Position numbers and translations under genes: made by a program
The notes under the pieces: model-generated
Seen by the model: the letters and a program-made list of their open reading frames with translations, nothing else
Databases searched by the model: none
What the model was told of the DNA's origin: nothing
Origin: Pseudobacillus wudalianchiensis
Lineage (GTDB): Bacteria > Bacillota > Bacilli > Bacillales > Domibacillaceae
NCBI RefSeq assembly: GCF_001685015.1
Contig: NZ_MAYT01000027.1
Span: 388,697-452,696 of the forward strand
DNA: 64,000 bases
Direction of reading: 5' to 3'
Part shown: positions 36,023-44,020 of the stretch, one piece after another
Numbering within the stretch: the stretch's first letter is position 1
Layout: each line of letters starts with the position of its first letter

Positions 36023-36439
36023 TTAGAAAAAACGCAAAGTAGCTTGACCTGATCCGACGACCTTCTCAGGTGCTTTTTCAGCTTTCACCTCTAGATCGAC
36101 ATAGTGCTTTCCTTCTTCTTCATAGACTTTGCGCACAACCGCCGAACAAGTAATATCATCGCCTGGCCTTGTCATCGCTCCGAATCTCATTCGAAAATTG
36201 GTTGGTTCCGCTGTGGCACCTGCCACCTGCATCACATATTCACCGAGAAAACCCATGATGAGCATTCCATGCGCAATCACACCCGGCATTCCGATGCTTT
36301 GAGCAAATTCATCATCCGTATGTAACGGGTTGAAATCTCCTGAAGCACCAGCATATTTAACGAGCTGAACCTTTGTGACGGCCGGCTTTTTGAGTGATTC
36401 TAAAACTTGTCCTTCTTGCAATTCGCTGTATTTCAACAT
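36023..36439 (-). CDS. MaoC-like enoyl-CoA hydratase, catalytic subunit (ChsH1-like)
   Basis: A 138-residue hotdog protein with the full (R)-hydratase motif: YAGASGDFNPLHTDDEFA, in which the Asp and His are the catalytic pair, then PGVIAHGMLIMGFLG. It would add water to the enoyl-CoA made by the dehydrogenases. It lies 21 bases before the Ltp2-like gene and 35 bases after a second hotdog gene, suggesting a heterodimer with that protein. AGGAGGAG precedes the start. Confidence 0.9.
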   Translation of the reverse strand: MLKYSELQEGQVLESLKKPAVTKVQLVKYAGASGDFNPLHTDDEFAQSIGMPGVIAHGMLIMGFLGEYVMQVAGATAEPTNFRMRFGAMTRPGDDITCSAVVRKVYEEEGKHYVDLEVKAEKAPEKVVGSGQATLRFF

Positions 36440-36474
36440 CCGCTTCTCCTCCTCTCTCTTTCCAAAAACAGCTT

Positions 36475-36936
36475 TTAATTTGAGACTTTTTGAGCTGTCG
36501 TTTTTGAGCGGTAAATAATATTCATGCGGCTGATTACTACTGGACTTCGGTTTTCATCCTTGATTTCTGTATCAAGCACTAAACACTGCATGCGGCCGCT
36601 TCTTCCTTCCTTTTCATATAAATCCGTTACTTTCATCTGGCAGATCAGCCGATCCCCCGGTCTGATGGGGCGAGTGTAAATAAACTCCTGCTCGCCATGA
36701 AGCATTCGTTTCGGATCAAGCTTAAGGTCAATGCCTTCGCCTTCTGCGCCGATGGCGATCGGAAAGGTAGGCGGAGCAATCATTCCACCATAAGGTGTTC
36801 CAGCCGCATATTCTTCATCCACATACAGTGGATTTGAGTCACCGATGGCCTGAGCGAATTGTCGAATATGTCTTTTTTCCACTTCAAATGTAAATTCCGG
36901 GCCTGTTAAACCAACAATGCTTTTGTCTAAATCCAT
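36475..36936 (-). CDS. MaoC-like hydratase, non-catalytic partner subunit (ChsH2 N-domain-like)
   Basis: A 153-residue hotdog protein of the FAS1-dehydratase type (GPEFTFEVEKRHIRQFAQAI, then IAPPTFPIAIG). At the active-site position it reads GDSNPLYVDEEYA, with Tyr where the hydratase His should be, so alone it is probably inactive. In mycobacteria this role is played by the first domain of ChsH2. The start is placed at 36936 behind GGGGGGT. It begins 4 bases after the CoA-ligase stop. Confidence 0.85.
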   Translation of the reverse strand: MDLDKSIVGLTGPEFTFEVEKRHIRQFAQAIGDSNPLYVDEEYAAGTPYGGMIAPPTFPIAIGAEGEGIDLKLDPKRMLHGEQEFIYTRPIRPGDRLICQMKVTDLYEKEGRSGRMQCLVLDTEIKDENRSPVVISRMNIIYRSKTTAQKVSN

Positions 36937-36940
36937 TTCT

Positions 36941-39127
36941 TTACCCCCCAACCTCTGTTTTCTCAGCTATGCGGCTATCCGTTACGATAAGCGCATCAGC
37001 TGCTTTTAAGCCTTTTTCATACACAATGAGCGGATTAATGTCTAATTCATCGATCATGCCTTCTGAATCAGAGATAAGTTCAGATACTTTGAGCAATACA
37101 TAGATGATCGCCTCACGATCAGCAGGCGCCTGACCGCGAGCACCTGACAGAATGGCTTTGCCCTTAATTTCCTCTATCATTTCTACGGCATCCTGGCTTG
37201 TAAGCGGAGCCACTCTGAATGATACATCTTTGAGCGTTTCAACAAAGATTCCGCCTAAGCCAAACATGATGACCGGACCAAAGACAGGGTCTTTCGTGAC
37301 ACCGATAATGACTTCCGTGCCTTTAGGAAGCATCTCCTGAACAGATACGCCATTAATGACGGCATTCGGATTATATTGCTTTGCAGAGCGCAAAATATCA
37401 GCATAAGCATCAATCACTTCATGATCATTTTGTAAATGAAGCCTGATGGCATCGGCATCTGTTTTATGAGGAATGTCTTTGGAATCTACTTTCAATACAA
37501 CTGGGTAGCCAATGTTCCTAGCGGATTGAACGGCTTCCTCTGCTGTAGCCGCCAGGGCTTTCTGGGCTGTAGTAATTTGATAAAGCTCTAATATTTCACT
37601 CGCTTCAAATTCACTTAGCGTCACACCTGGCTTCAGTAAGCTCTCTAAGGCGCCTTTTAATTGACTCCTCTGAAGCGTACGCTGTTCTGCCAGCTCATTC
37701 GCCTGTTGGTTACGGCGGTATTTCTCACTGTAATCAACCAGTTTGGCAAGAGCTGAAATCGGCTGTAAATCTCCTGTGATCACTGGAATGCCGTTTTTCT
37801 CCATTTCCATGGCTCCTTTTGGAATAGACATCCCTTGCAGCGGGAAAGTCGTAACGAAGATGAATTTGTCCGAGCTTTTGCATATCTCAATAAATTCCTG
37901 AAGCAAAGGATGATCGGCACCCCAATGCATTGGGAATTCGGTCAGAATGATATTATGGACTTCAGGATCTTCCACAAGTGCCCGCAACGGCGCAATAAAT
38001 AATTCTGGATTTGTTACCGCTGCAGCAGCCGTTAAATCGATAGGGTTAGACGTGCTGGCAAATGACGGGACAGATTGTTTAATTTTTGCTTTTGTCTCTT
38101 CTTTCAGCGGAATGATCGTAAGGCCGTTCGCTTCACAGCGGTCTGCTTCATTGATACCTCTTCCTCCAGAGCTTGTAATAAGTACGGTGTTGCGTCCAGC
38201 AGGCAATTTTCCTGAGAGAAACAGCTTGGAAAAAGAAATGATTTCTTCATAATCATTTGCTCTAATCATGCCTGTCTGCTTAAAGAAGGCATCATAAACC
38301 TGATCTGAACCGGCAAGAGATCCAGTATGAGAAGCGGCTGCCCGGCTTCCTGCTGAACTGCGTCCTGTCTTCATTACAATCATAGGCTTATTGCGGTCAA
38401 GTGCTTCTTTCGCTAACTTGCGCAGCTTAGCGGGATCTTTGGCTCCTTCCAAATAGCCGCTAATCACTTTCGTGTTTGGATCGTGAACCATGTACTCGAC
38501 GATATCTGCAAATTCCGTTTCCATTTCATTGCCAACCGTTACAAAGTAATTAAAGCTTAAACCGTGTTGGGCCGCCGCCATATAAGTAAGAACTCCGAAA
38601 GCCCCGCTTTGGGAAACATAGCCAACGGCACGGTTGTCACTTAATGGGTAAGCCATTACGCCAGGCGAAAAGGTGCCAACGAGCCCGTTCAGCGTATTCA
38701 CCATACCTACACAGTTCGGGCCGATTAAGCGAATGCCGCTCTTTCTGGCAATCTCGGCAAGAACCTCTTGCTGTTTTGCTCCCTCTTCACCTGTCTCAGA
38801 AAATCCGGAAGCAAAGATGATGGCCGCTTTTACCTTTTTCTGTGCACACTCTTCCAGGCTTTGCTGAATTTGATTCGCGCTGACACAAAATATCGCTAAA
38901 TCTACAGGCTTCGGTACGTCCATAATAGACGGATAACACGTCAATCCTTCTATTTCTGTCGAATTAGGATTAATCGGGAAAATGTCTCCGCCAAACTCTC
39001 CATCTATTAATGCTTTTATCTGAATATAACCAAGCTTGTTAGGGTTCTTCGATGCTCCTAATACTGCAACAGAATGAGGATAAAATAATGATTCGAGACT
39101 TCTTTCGGAAACGCTTTCATTGTTCAT
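36941..39127 (-). CDS. NDP-forming acyl-CoA synthetase (ACD family)
   Basis: A 728-residue single-chain acid-CoA ligase. A CoA-binding domain (SVAVLGASKNPNKLGYIQI) opens it, then succinyl-CoA-ligase-like domains with the phospho-histidine loop SRAAASHTGSLAGS, and an ATP-grasp domain at the end (KVDSKDIPHKTDADA, GLGGIFVETLKDVSFRVAP). It makes acyl-CoA with ATP going to ADP and phosphate, unlike AMP-forming FadD enzymes. It is the first gene of the 14-kb operon, so it probably activates the substrate acid. GGGGTG lies before ATG 39127. Confidence 0.87.
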   Translation of the reverse strand: MNNESVSERSLESLFYPHSVAVLGASKNPNKLGYIQIKALIDGEFGGDIFPINPNSTEIEGLTCYPSIMDVPKPVDLAIFCVSANQIQQSLEECAQKKVKAAIIFASGFSETGEEGAKQQEVLAEIARKSGIRLIGPNCVGMVNTLNGLVGTFSPGVMAYPLSDNRAVGYVSQSGAFGVLTYMAAAQHGLSFNYFVTVGNEMETEFADIVEYMVHDPNTKVISGYLEGAKDPAKLRKLAKEALDRNKPMIVMKTGRSSAGSRAAASHTGSLAGSDQVYDAFFKQTGMIRANDYEEIISFSKLFLSGKLPAGRNTVLITSSGGRGINEADRCEANGLTIIPLKEETKAKIKQSVPSFASTSNPIDLTAAAAVTNPELFIAPLRALVEDPEVHNIILTEFPMHWGADHPLLQEFIEICKSSDKFIFVTTFPLQGMSIPKGAMEMEKNGIPVITGDLQPISALAKLVDYSEKYRRNQQANELAEQRTLQRSQLKGALESLLKPGVTLSEFEASEILELYQITTAQKALAATAEEAVQSARNIGYPVVLKVDSKDIPHKTDADAIRLHLQNDHEVIDAYADILRSAKQYNPNAVINGVSVQEMLPKGTEVIIGVTKDPVFGPVIMFGLGGIFVETLKDVSFRVAPLTSQDAVEMIEEIKGKAILSGARGQAPADREAIIYVLLKVSELISDSEGMIDELDINPLIVYEKGLKAADALIVTDSRIAEKTEVGG

Positions 39128-39406
39128 GCTTTTCACCCCGATTTAACATATTTGAATAGACATCCATCCTTGGTTGCTATCATACAAAACCCCATTCAAC
39201 AATTAGAAAAATAAAAGATACTTAGATTATTTAATTGTTAAAGAGTAAATTTTTTAAAAAAGCTGTACAACCCTCGCTATATAAGGAGATGAAATAGTGT
39301 AAAGAATTTTAATGATCATGATAGTCCCGACTTTATACTTCATAACCTCGACAAATGGATAAGATAGACTTTTTTTACTTCATACTGTCTGTGCTGTTGC
39401 ACAAAA
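39128..39406. other. Upstream region of the catabolic operon
   Basis: The promoter of the long operon must lie here on the minus strand. It contains no regulator gene. A TATGAT is visible but without an acceptable -35, and no strong palindrome was found, so the mode of control is not readable. Confidence 0.4.
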
Positions 39407-39448
39407 AAGAACACCGTAGCCATCTTTAAAAATGGATACAGTGTTCTT
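39407..39448 (-). terminator. Terminator of the XRE-domain gene
   Basis: AAGAACAC and GTGTTCTT close a longer hairpin with an inner CTGTATCCAT/ATGGCTACGG stem. On the minus strand TTTTTTGTG follows. It starts a few bases after the stop of the large gene to the right. Confidence 0.85.
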
Positions 39449-39455
39449 TGAACTG

Positions 39456-41492
39456 TTAAACGAAGCGATCCAGCCACTTGATCAATCTTGACTGAATTTT
39501 AATGGATGGATGTTTAATTCCTCTTTCAATGCTGCTCAAATAAGAAGAAGATATTCCTATCTCCTCTGCTGCCTCATGCAAGGATAGATTCAATCTTTCT
39601 CTCATTTCTCTTATTTGGCTCCCGCTTACTTCACTTGATTCTTCTGTTCGATAAGGGACCGGCTGTACTTTTGGCATACTTAGTACCGATTGCTTCCTTT
39701 TAATCGGACGGTAGTGTTCTTTTATATATTCAGGCGGATCAACGATGATCGTCGAATGAGCCCAAACACGTCCCCACCCTTTTTGATCGGCAATCAACTC
39801 ATCCCACTTTTCGTAATGCCAGGATTGAATAAGCCCATCTTGCTGCAACGTATCCAGCGCTTTTTCCAATCGGTCTCTCGTACGCGAAGGCATACGTTCA
39901 TTCATATGGATACTAATGGCCTCTAACAATGTACTTACTTTATTCGGCTGTAGAAAATCGCCTTTTCTAGCTTGGATCCGCCAGCGCCAGCTTAAATATC
40001 TGGCCAGGCGCTTTTCCCAGGTTTTACGATATGGGTCATAGTGCAACGCTTTCACTGGAAGAAGTGCTACTTGCCTTCCCGAACCGCATAAGTACTTGGC
40101 AAATACTCGATCGACGGTATAACGGATTTTTTTCTCGTTCATTTCTTCTGTTATCCGGCAATCTTGTCTGTCTTGATCAACAAATAAAAAAGCTCGTCCT
40201 TCAAGCTTTGTTTCTACTGGTTTTCCTTTTTCATATATAATCGCTTTGTCTAGCTCAATCCACAAATTTTGAATTGCCGAAAGCGATTTCAACACTTGAC
40301 GCCGTTGTTTTAGTTCATAACCGCCTCGGCGGCCTTCTCCGCCCAATTTTGATTTTAATCCACGAATAGACAACAAATCATCGATTTTGACTTCCACTAC
40401 ATCTTTGTAATGTTTCGCTTTAGATAAAAAGATGGCACAAAGCGCGTCAAATACATCTGCATCTAAGTCTGATACTCCTTCAGCTTGTTCCCATGAATCC
40501 TTAATAATAGGATGAGCAGCATTAAAGCGATAATGATCTTTCTTAAAGGGCTTAATTTGAAGTGTACCCGTCATGTTTCCTTTCATAAGAGGCATGACAG
40601 GCCAAGAGGATAATTCATTTGTTTCAAAATCTTTCTTATAAAGAGCTTCCCTAACGGATTGATAGGGTGCATTGTTCATGACGGATAAAAAGTCTTTCGC
40701 AGCTAGAGTTGAATCATTTTCGAGCGGTAACGTAGAGTATGTGTGGAAAAAAGAGTCCTTTTTAAAATTAAACAGTGCTTCAATGTCGTATACTGTACAA
40801 TCTTCTAGATTTAACGTTCTGCTAATCTTCTTAATCCATTCTAATGTGTAAGTATTAACTATGCTTGTAAACCTGATAATAAAATCATGGTCTTCAGATA
40901 AATTCTTTGAAATAGATTGATAAAAAAGGTCATTTAGCTCTTTCTTATCTAACGTCTCTAAGCGATGAGAACCAAGGGATTGCACCATTTCTTCGAGTAC
41001 CCATTCAGTTAAATGCATGCGGCACCATCTGCAAAAACTTTCCCATGCTTCGTCATTCACCAAAAAGGTATCTCTTTTCAAAATATTTTCGATGTAGAGG
41101 ATAGATGAGCTTTTCAACTTTTTATCATTCAGGATGGAAGATAGGGGTTGAGAAAATTTTTTATATTTCATTAAGAGATGGTTCACAAGATTAGTAGCGA
41201 TTTGTCTAATTAACCGATTTCGTGCAGCAACACGTAAACTGTTAAAAACCTGGGCACTCTCTCTATATACCCGATCCCAAATAATAAATGAGTTCGCACT
41301 CGCATTTTCGATAAAGATTGGCAAACCTGATGACACTCTCTCCTCACCAGCACCTTCTAATCCATGTGTCTTGTGATCTTGCTCATACACACAAAGAATA
41401 AGGAAGTCATCTATCTTTCCCGATAATTGTTTGGAAAAGCTATTTGTACTTCTTGCAGCTTTCTGTTTCAAAGCATGTTCATTTTCTAACAT
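39456..41492 (-). CDS. Large protein of unknown function with C-terminal XRE helix-turn-helix
   Basis: A 678-residue protein. Only the last 60 residues are recognisable: SGSQIREMRERLNLSLHEAA, then EIGISSSYLSSIERGIKHPS, a Cro/CI-type DNA-binding domain. Residues 330-590 contain basic segments such as SRTRDRLEKALDTLQQDGLI, which read like winged helices of plasmid replication initiators, but this is only an impression. There is no membrane segment. The start is behind GGGAGG. It could be a replication-type protein from a lost plasmid or a large regulator. Confidence 0.65.
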   Translation of the reverse strand: MLENEHALKQKAARSTNSFSKQLSGKIDDFLILCVYEQDHKTHGLEGAGEERVSSGLPIFIENASANSFIIWDRVYRESAQVFNSLRVAARNRLIRQIATNLVNHLLMKYKKFSQPLSSILNDKKLKSSSILYIENILKRDTFLVNDEAWESFCRWCRMHLTEWVLEEMVQSLGSHRLETLDKKELNDLFYQSISKNLSEDHDFIIRFTSIVNTYTLEWIKKISRTLNLEDCTVYDIEALFNFKKDSFFHTYSTLPLENDSTLAAKDFLSVMNNAPYQSVREALYKKDFETNELSSWPVMPLMKGNMTGTLQIKPFKKDHYRFNAAHPIIKDSWEQAEGVSDLDADVFDALCAIFLSKAKHYKDVVEVKIDDLLSIRGLKSKLGGEGRRGGYELKQRRQVLKSLSAIQNLWIELDKAIIYEKGKPVETKLEGRAFLFVDQDRQDCRITEEMNEKKIRYTVDRVFAKYLCGSGRQVALLPVKALHYDPYRKTWEKRLARYLSWRWRIQARKGDFLQPNKVSTLLEAISIHMNERMPSRTRDRLEKALDTLQQDGLIQSWHYEKWDELIADQKGWGRVWAHSTIIVDPPEYIKEHYRPIKRKQSVLSMPKVQPVPYRTEESSEVSGSQIREMRERLNLSLHEAAEEIGISSSYLSSIERGIKHPSIKIQSRLIKWLDRFV

Positions 41493-41764
41493 CGTTATGA
41501 CCTCCCAAATCTCTACTAGGGGTATATGTCTCGATGAGTATGTTTATTGAGCTCTACTATAATTAGTTACTCTCAAATGTAACAAAAACATTCTGAATAT
41601 TCAATATAATAATTCACTGTTATTTAATTATATACTACCTCCTTCTCTAGCTGATCATTAAACGAGTAAATAGATGATCTATAAAAGATTTCATACAAAA
41701 CGTTTGCATAAATGGTAAAATTTAATAGTGATCGATTATCCATGAGAAGCAGGTGCAAATAAAA

Positions 41765-42433
41765 ATGGACAGTAATAAATTGATTGAACTAAAAAACTTT
41801 TCAATTGGCTTACCTAAAACAATGAAGTATGGAAATGATCAAGAAATGGAGACAGGCATTTGTAAACAAGCTATTGAAGAAGCCTTTTTAACGAAAGAAG
41901 GATTTCGAGGGGATGGAGTAGCGGACTTACGATATCACGGGGGAACTGACCGTGCCGTATGTGTGTACCCATATGAACATTATTTACTTTGGGAAAAAGA
42001 ATTCGCGAGGCCTCTCTCCCCTTCTACGTTTGGTGAAAATATAACGGTTACGAACATGCTGGAGAAAGACGTTTGTATTGGGGATACTTTCCGTCTTGGT
42101 GAAGCGGTGATCCAAGTAACTCAAGGCAGAATTCCATGCAGCACCATTACGAAGAGAACAAATAATCCTGCACTTTTAAAAAGAATTGTACAGACTGGAT
42201 TTACAGGCTATTTGTGCCGGGTTTTGGAAGAAGGGATCGTTCGCAAAGACTCTAACGTTACACTGCTAGAATCGCATTCAAAACAGGTATCCATCCTCGA
42301 GGCAAATGAAATTTACTTCCGCAATCCAAAAGATAGCGAAGGTATGAAAAGAATTTTGGCTGTTGAAGAATTAGCAGATGAATGGAAAGAAATGCTCACA
42401 GAACGATTGAGCAAGCTGGCTCCCCTTCTCTAA
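41765..42433 (+). CDS. MOSC-domain protein (YflK/YiiM-like)
   Basis: A 222-residue MOSC protein, the domain related to the C-terminus of molybdenum-cofactor sulfurase. The order KTMKYGNDQEMETGICKQAI, YHGGTDRAVCVYPYEHY, FGENITVTNML and QGRIPCSTITKR with its conserved Cys matches YflK and E. coli YiiM, which act on N-hydroxylated compounds with a partner oxidoreductase. ATG at 41765 is preferred. A GTG at 41753 is in frame but overlaps the only AGGTG. The gene stands alone. Confidence 0.88.
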   Translation: MDSNKLIELKNFSIGLPKTMKYGNDQEMETGICKQAIEEAFLTKEGFRGDGVADLRYHGGTDRAVCVYPYEHYLLWEKEFARPLSPSTFGENITVTNMLEKDVCIGDTFRLGEAVIQVTQGRIPCSTITKRTNNPALLKRIVQTGFTGYLCRVLEEGIVRKDSNVTLLESHSKQVSILEANEIYFRNPKDSEGMKRILAVEELADEWKEMLTERLSKLAPLL

Positions 42434-42472
42434 TTCCTTTTGGTTGTTTTCCATCAGATTAAAAGCCATTAA

Positions 42473-42509
42473 AAATCCTGCTGCAGAAACGGCAAAGGCA
42501 GCGGGATTT
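42473..42509. terminator. Terminator shared by the MOSC gene and a possible opposing small transcript
   Basis: AAATCCTGCTGC and GCAGCGGGATTT form a stem with one mismatch. TTTTTAATGG follows on the minus strand and ACCCTTTTAAC on the plus strand. Confidence 0.65.
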
Positions 42510-42522
42510 ACCCTTTTAACTT

Positions 42523-42597
42523 TCAGATGAAATATGCCTCCCCGTCTCGTTGTACTATTTGATAACTTTCTCTTAACTTCAGCTCTGTTTCCCTCAT
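42523..42597 (-). CDS. Possible 24-residue peptide
   Basis: ATG at 42597 is preceded by AAAGGGTGG at a normal distance. The frame reads MRETELKLRESYQIVQRD then GEAYFI, and a terminator with a T-tail follows within 15 bases. This small but complete unit suggests real expression. The peptide is hydrophilic and unrecognised. Confidence 0.38.
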   Translation of the reverse strand: MRETELKLRESYQIVQRDGEAYFI

Positions 42598-42682
42598 TTA
42601 CTTCCACCCTTTTCTTTACTCTATCTTACATAAAGAGGTTAGAGGCGAAAGATGCGGGAAACTGTTCTTGTGGAGGAATATA

Positions 42683-42734
42683 TTGACTTTCCTTGAAGGT
42701 AGCCATATTATATATTTAGATAATTATCTAAATA
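42683..42734 (+). promoter_or_regulatory. Promoter and SdpR-type operator of the sdpRI-like operon
   Basis: TTGACT (42683-42688) and TATTAT (42706-42711) are 17 bp apart. Two bases later begins a perfect 22-bp palindrome (42713-42734) with core TTTAGATAATTATCTAAA, which covers the expected start of transcription. An ArsR-type repressor bound there would block its own operon, as SdpR does in B. subtilis. Confidence 0.8.
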
Positions 42735-42780
42735 CCTAAATTAATTTTTCAGTAGGCGTTATAAGAAAAGAGGGTTTGAC

Positions 42781-43053
42781 ATGAATGAAGCTTTTAAAGC
42801 ATTGTCTGATCCAAGCAGAAGAAAAATTCTCCACTTACTAAAAAAGGAAGATTTAACTGCAGGGGAAATTGCTGGTCATTTTAATATGACAAAGCCAAGC
42901 ATTTCTCATCATTTAAATTTATTGAGGCAAGCCAATTTAGTAGAGTCTGAGAAAAAAGGACAGCACATTATTTATTCGTTAAATACTAGTGTGTTTGAAG
43001 ATGTTGTCACTTGGTTTATGGATTTTTTAACAAAAGATGAGGAGGGGAAATGA
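42781..43053 (+). CDS. sdpR: ArsR-family autorepressor, SdpR-like
   Basis: A 90-residue winged-helix regulator: MNEAFKALSDPSRRKILHLL, then the recognition helix region GHFNMTKPSISHHLNLLRQA. It has no metal-binding Cys box of ArsR sensors. Length, sequence style and a downstream SdpI gene all match SdpR, which represses sdpRI until SdpI captures it at the membrane. Its stop codon lies one base from the SdpI start, so the two are translated together. Confidence 0.85.
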   Translation: MNEAFKALSDPSRRKILHLLKKEDLTAGEIAGHFNMTKPSISHHLNLLRQANLVESEKKGQHIIYSLNTSVFEDVVTWFMDFLTKDEEGK

Positions 43054-43054
43054 G

Positions 43055-43681
43055 ATGAAGAGAAATTGGTTTGGATTATGTATAGTAATGCTGAGCTTAA
43101 TTGGAACCTATATTTCTTATCCATATTTACCCGAACAGATCGCTGTCCATTGGAACTATAAAGGGGCTCCAGACAGCTACAGCCCAAAGTCCCTCGGTGC
43201 ATTGATCTTTCCTATCATTATAATTGCCTTATATATTTTAACTGCCATACTCCCAAAAATTGATCCGAAGAAAAGCAATTTCAATAGATTTCAATCTTCA
43301 TATTTTCGAGTCATGAATGGAATTCTTGTGTTTTTACTTTTAGCTCAGATTGTGCAAATTACAGGCGGCATAGGCATTGTGAATCCAGCCTATATCGTTC
43401 CTGAATTAGTAGGTTTGTTATTTATCTTCATTGGCAACTTAAGTCCTAAATTTAAACCTAATTATTTTATCGGTATTCGGACGCCTTGGACCTTAGCTCG
43501 TGAAGATGTATGGAAAAAAACTCATAGATTCGGCGGAAAGCTATTTGTTCTTTCAGGGTTGCTGTTGTTGTTTGTCCCTGTGATCCCAGCGGCCAGTCAA
43601 GCTTACTATACCTTATCAATCATTGTGATTTGTTTAGCTCTTATCGTCTTTTCTTCCTACTATTTTTTCATCAAGGCCTAA
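43055..43681 (+). CDS. sdpI: SdpI-family membrane protein (immunity/sensor)
   Basis: A 208-residue protein with about six membrane helices. The N-terminal DUF1648 part reads YPYLPEQIAVHWNYKGAPDS, and the C-terminal SdpI domain has NYFIGIRTPWTLAREDVWKKTHRFGG. In B. subtilis SdpI protects against the cannibalism toxin SdpC and sequesters SdpR when the toxin binds. GGAGGGG precedes the ATG at 43055. No sdpABC genes are in the window, so the toxin that this protein would see is not evident. Confidence 0.88.
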   Translation: MKRNWFGLCIVMLSLIGTYISYPYLPEQIAVHWNYKGAPDSYSPKSLGALIFPIIIIALYILTAILPKIDPKKSNFNRFQSSYFRVMNGILVFLLLAQIVQITGGIGIVNPAYIVPELVGLLFIFIGNLSPKFKPNYFIGIRTPWTLAREDVWKKTHRFGGKLFVLSGLLLLFVPVIPAASQAYYTLSIIVICLALIVFSSYYFFIKA

Positions 43682-43850
43682 CAAAAAACTTCCTCTTTGG
43701 AGGTTTTTTGTTTTTCTTCAGCAAACGCTTCATCTTTCCTTTAATTCTCCCTCCTCTCTATCAAACAATGGTTCATTTATGCTTCACGTGCAAAGATAGC
43801 TGGAATTTTACGATAATACGGGTTTAGAAATAATGTTAGGAGGTCATGAC

Positions 43851-44018
43851 TTGGATGGAGACAGATTATTAGGTTGGCTTATTATTATATTGCACTTAAC
43901 GATTAATGGAGCTGCCATACATTTAAACAAAAATAATCAACTTCATTTTGTATGGTCAGGGCTGACTGCTGTGATACTTGGTCCTTTTCTCGCTTTTTTG
44001 GTGGAACTGTTTTTGTAA
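43851..44018 (+). CDS. Small two-helix membrane protein
   Basis: A 55-residue protein starting at TTG 43851, with TTAGGAGG seven bases upstream. The peptide is MDGDRLLGWLIIILHLTING, then a hydrophilic turn HLNKNNQLHF and a second helix VWSGLTAVILGPFLAFLVEL. An upstream ATG at 43833 overlaps the ribosome site and is less likely. Unrecognised. It is followed two bases later by another small membrane frame. Confidence 0.6.
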   Translation: MDGDRLLGWLIIILHLTINGAAIHLNKNNQLHFVWSGLTAVILGPFLAFLVELFL

Positions 44019-44020
44019 AG

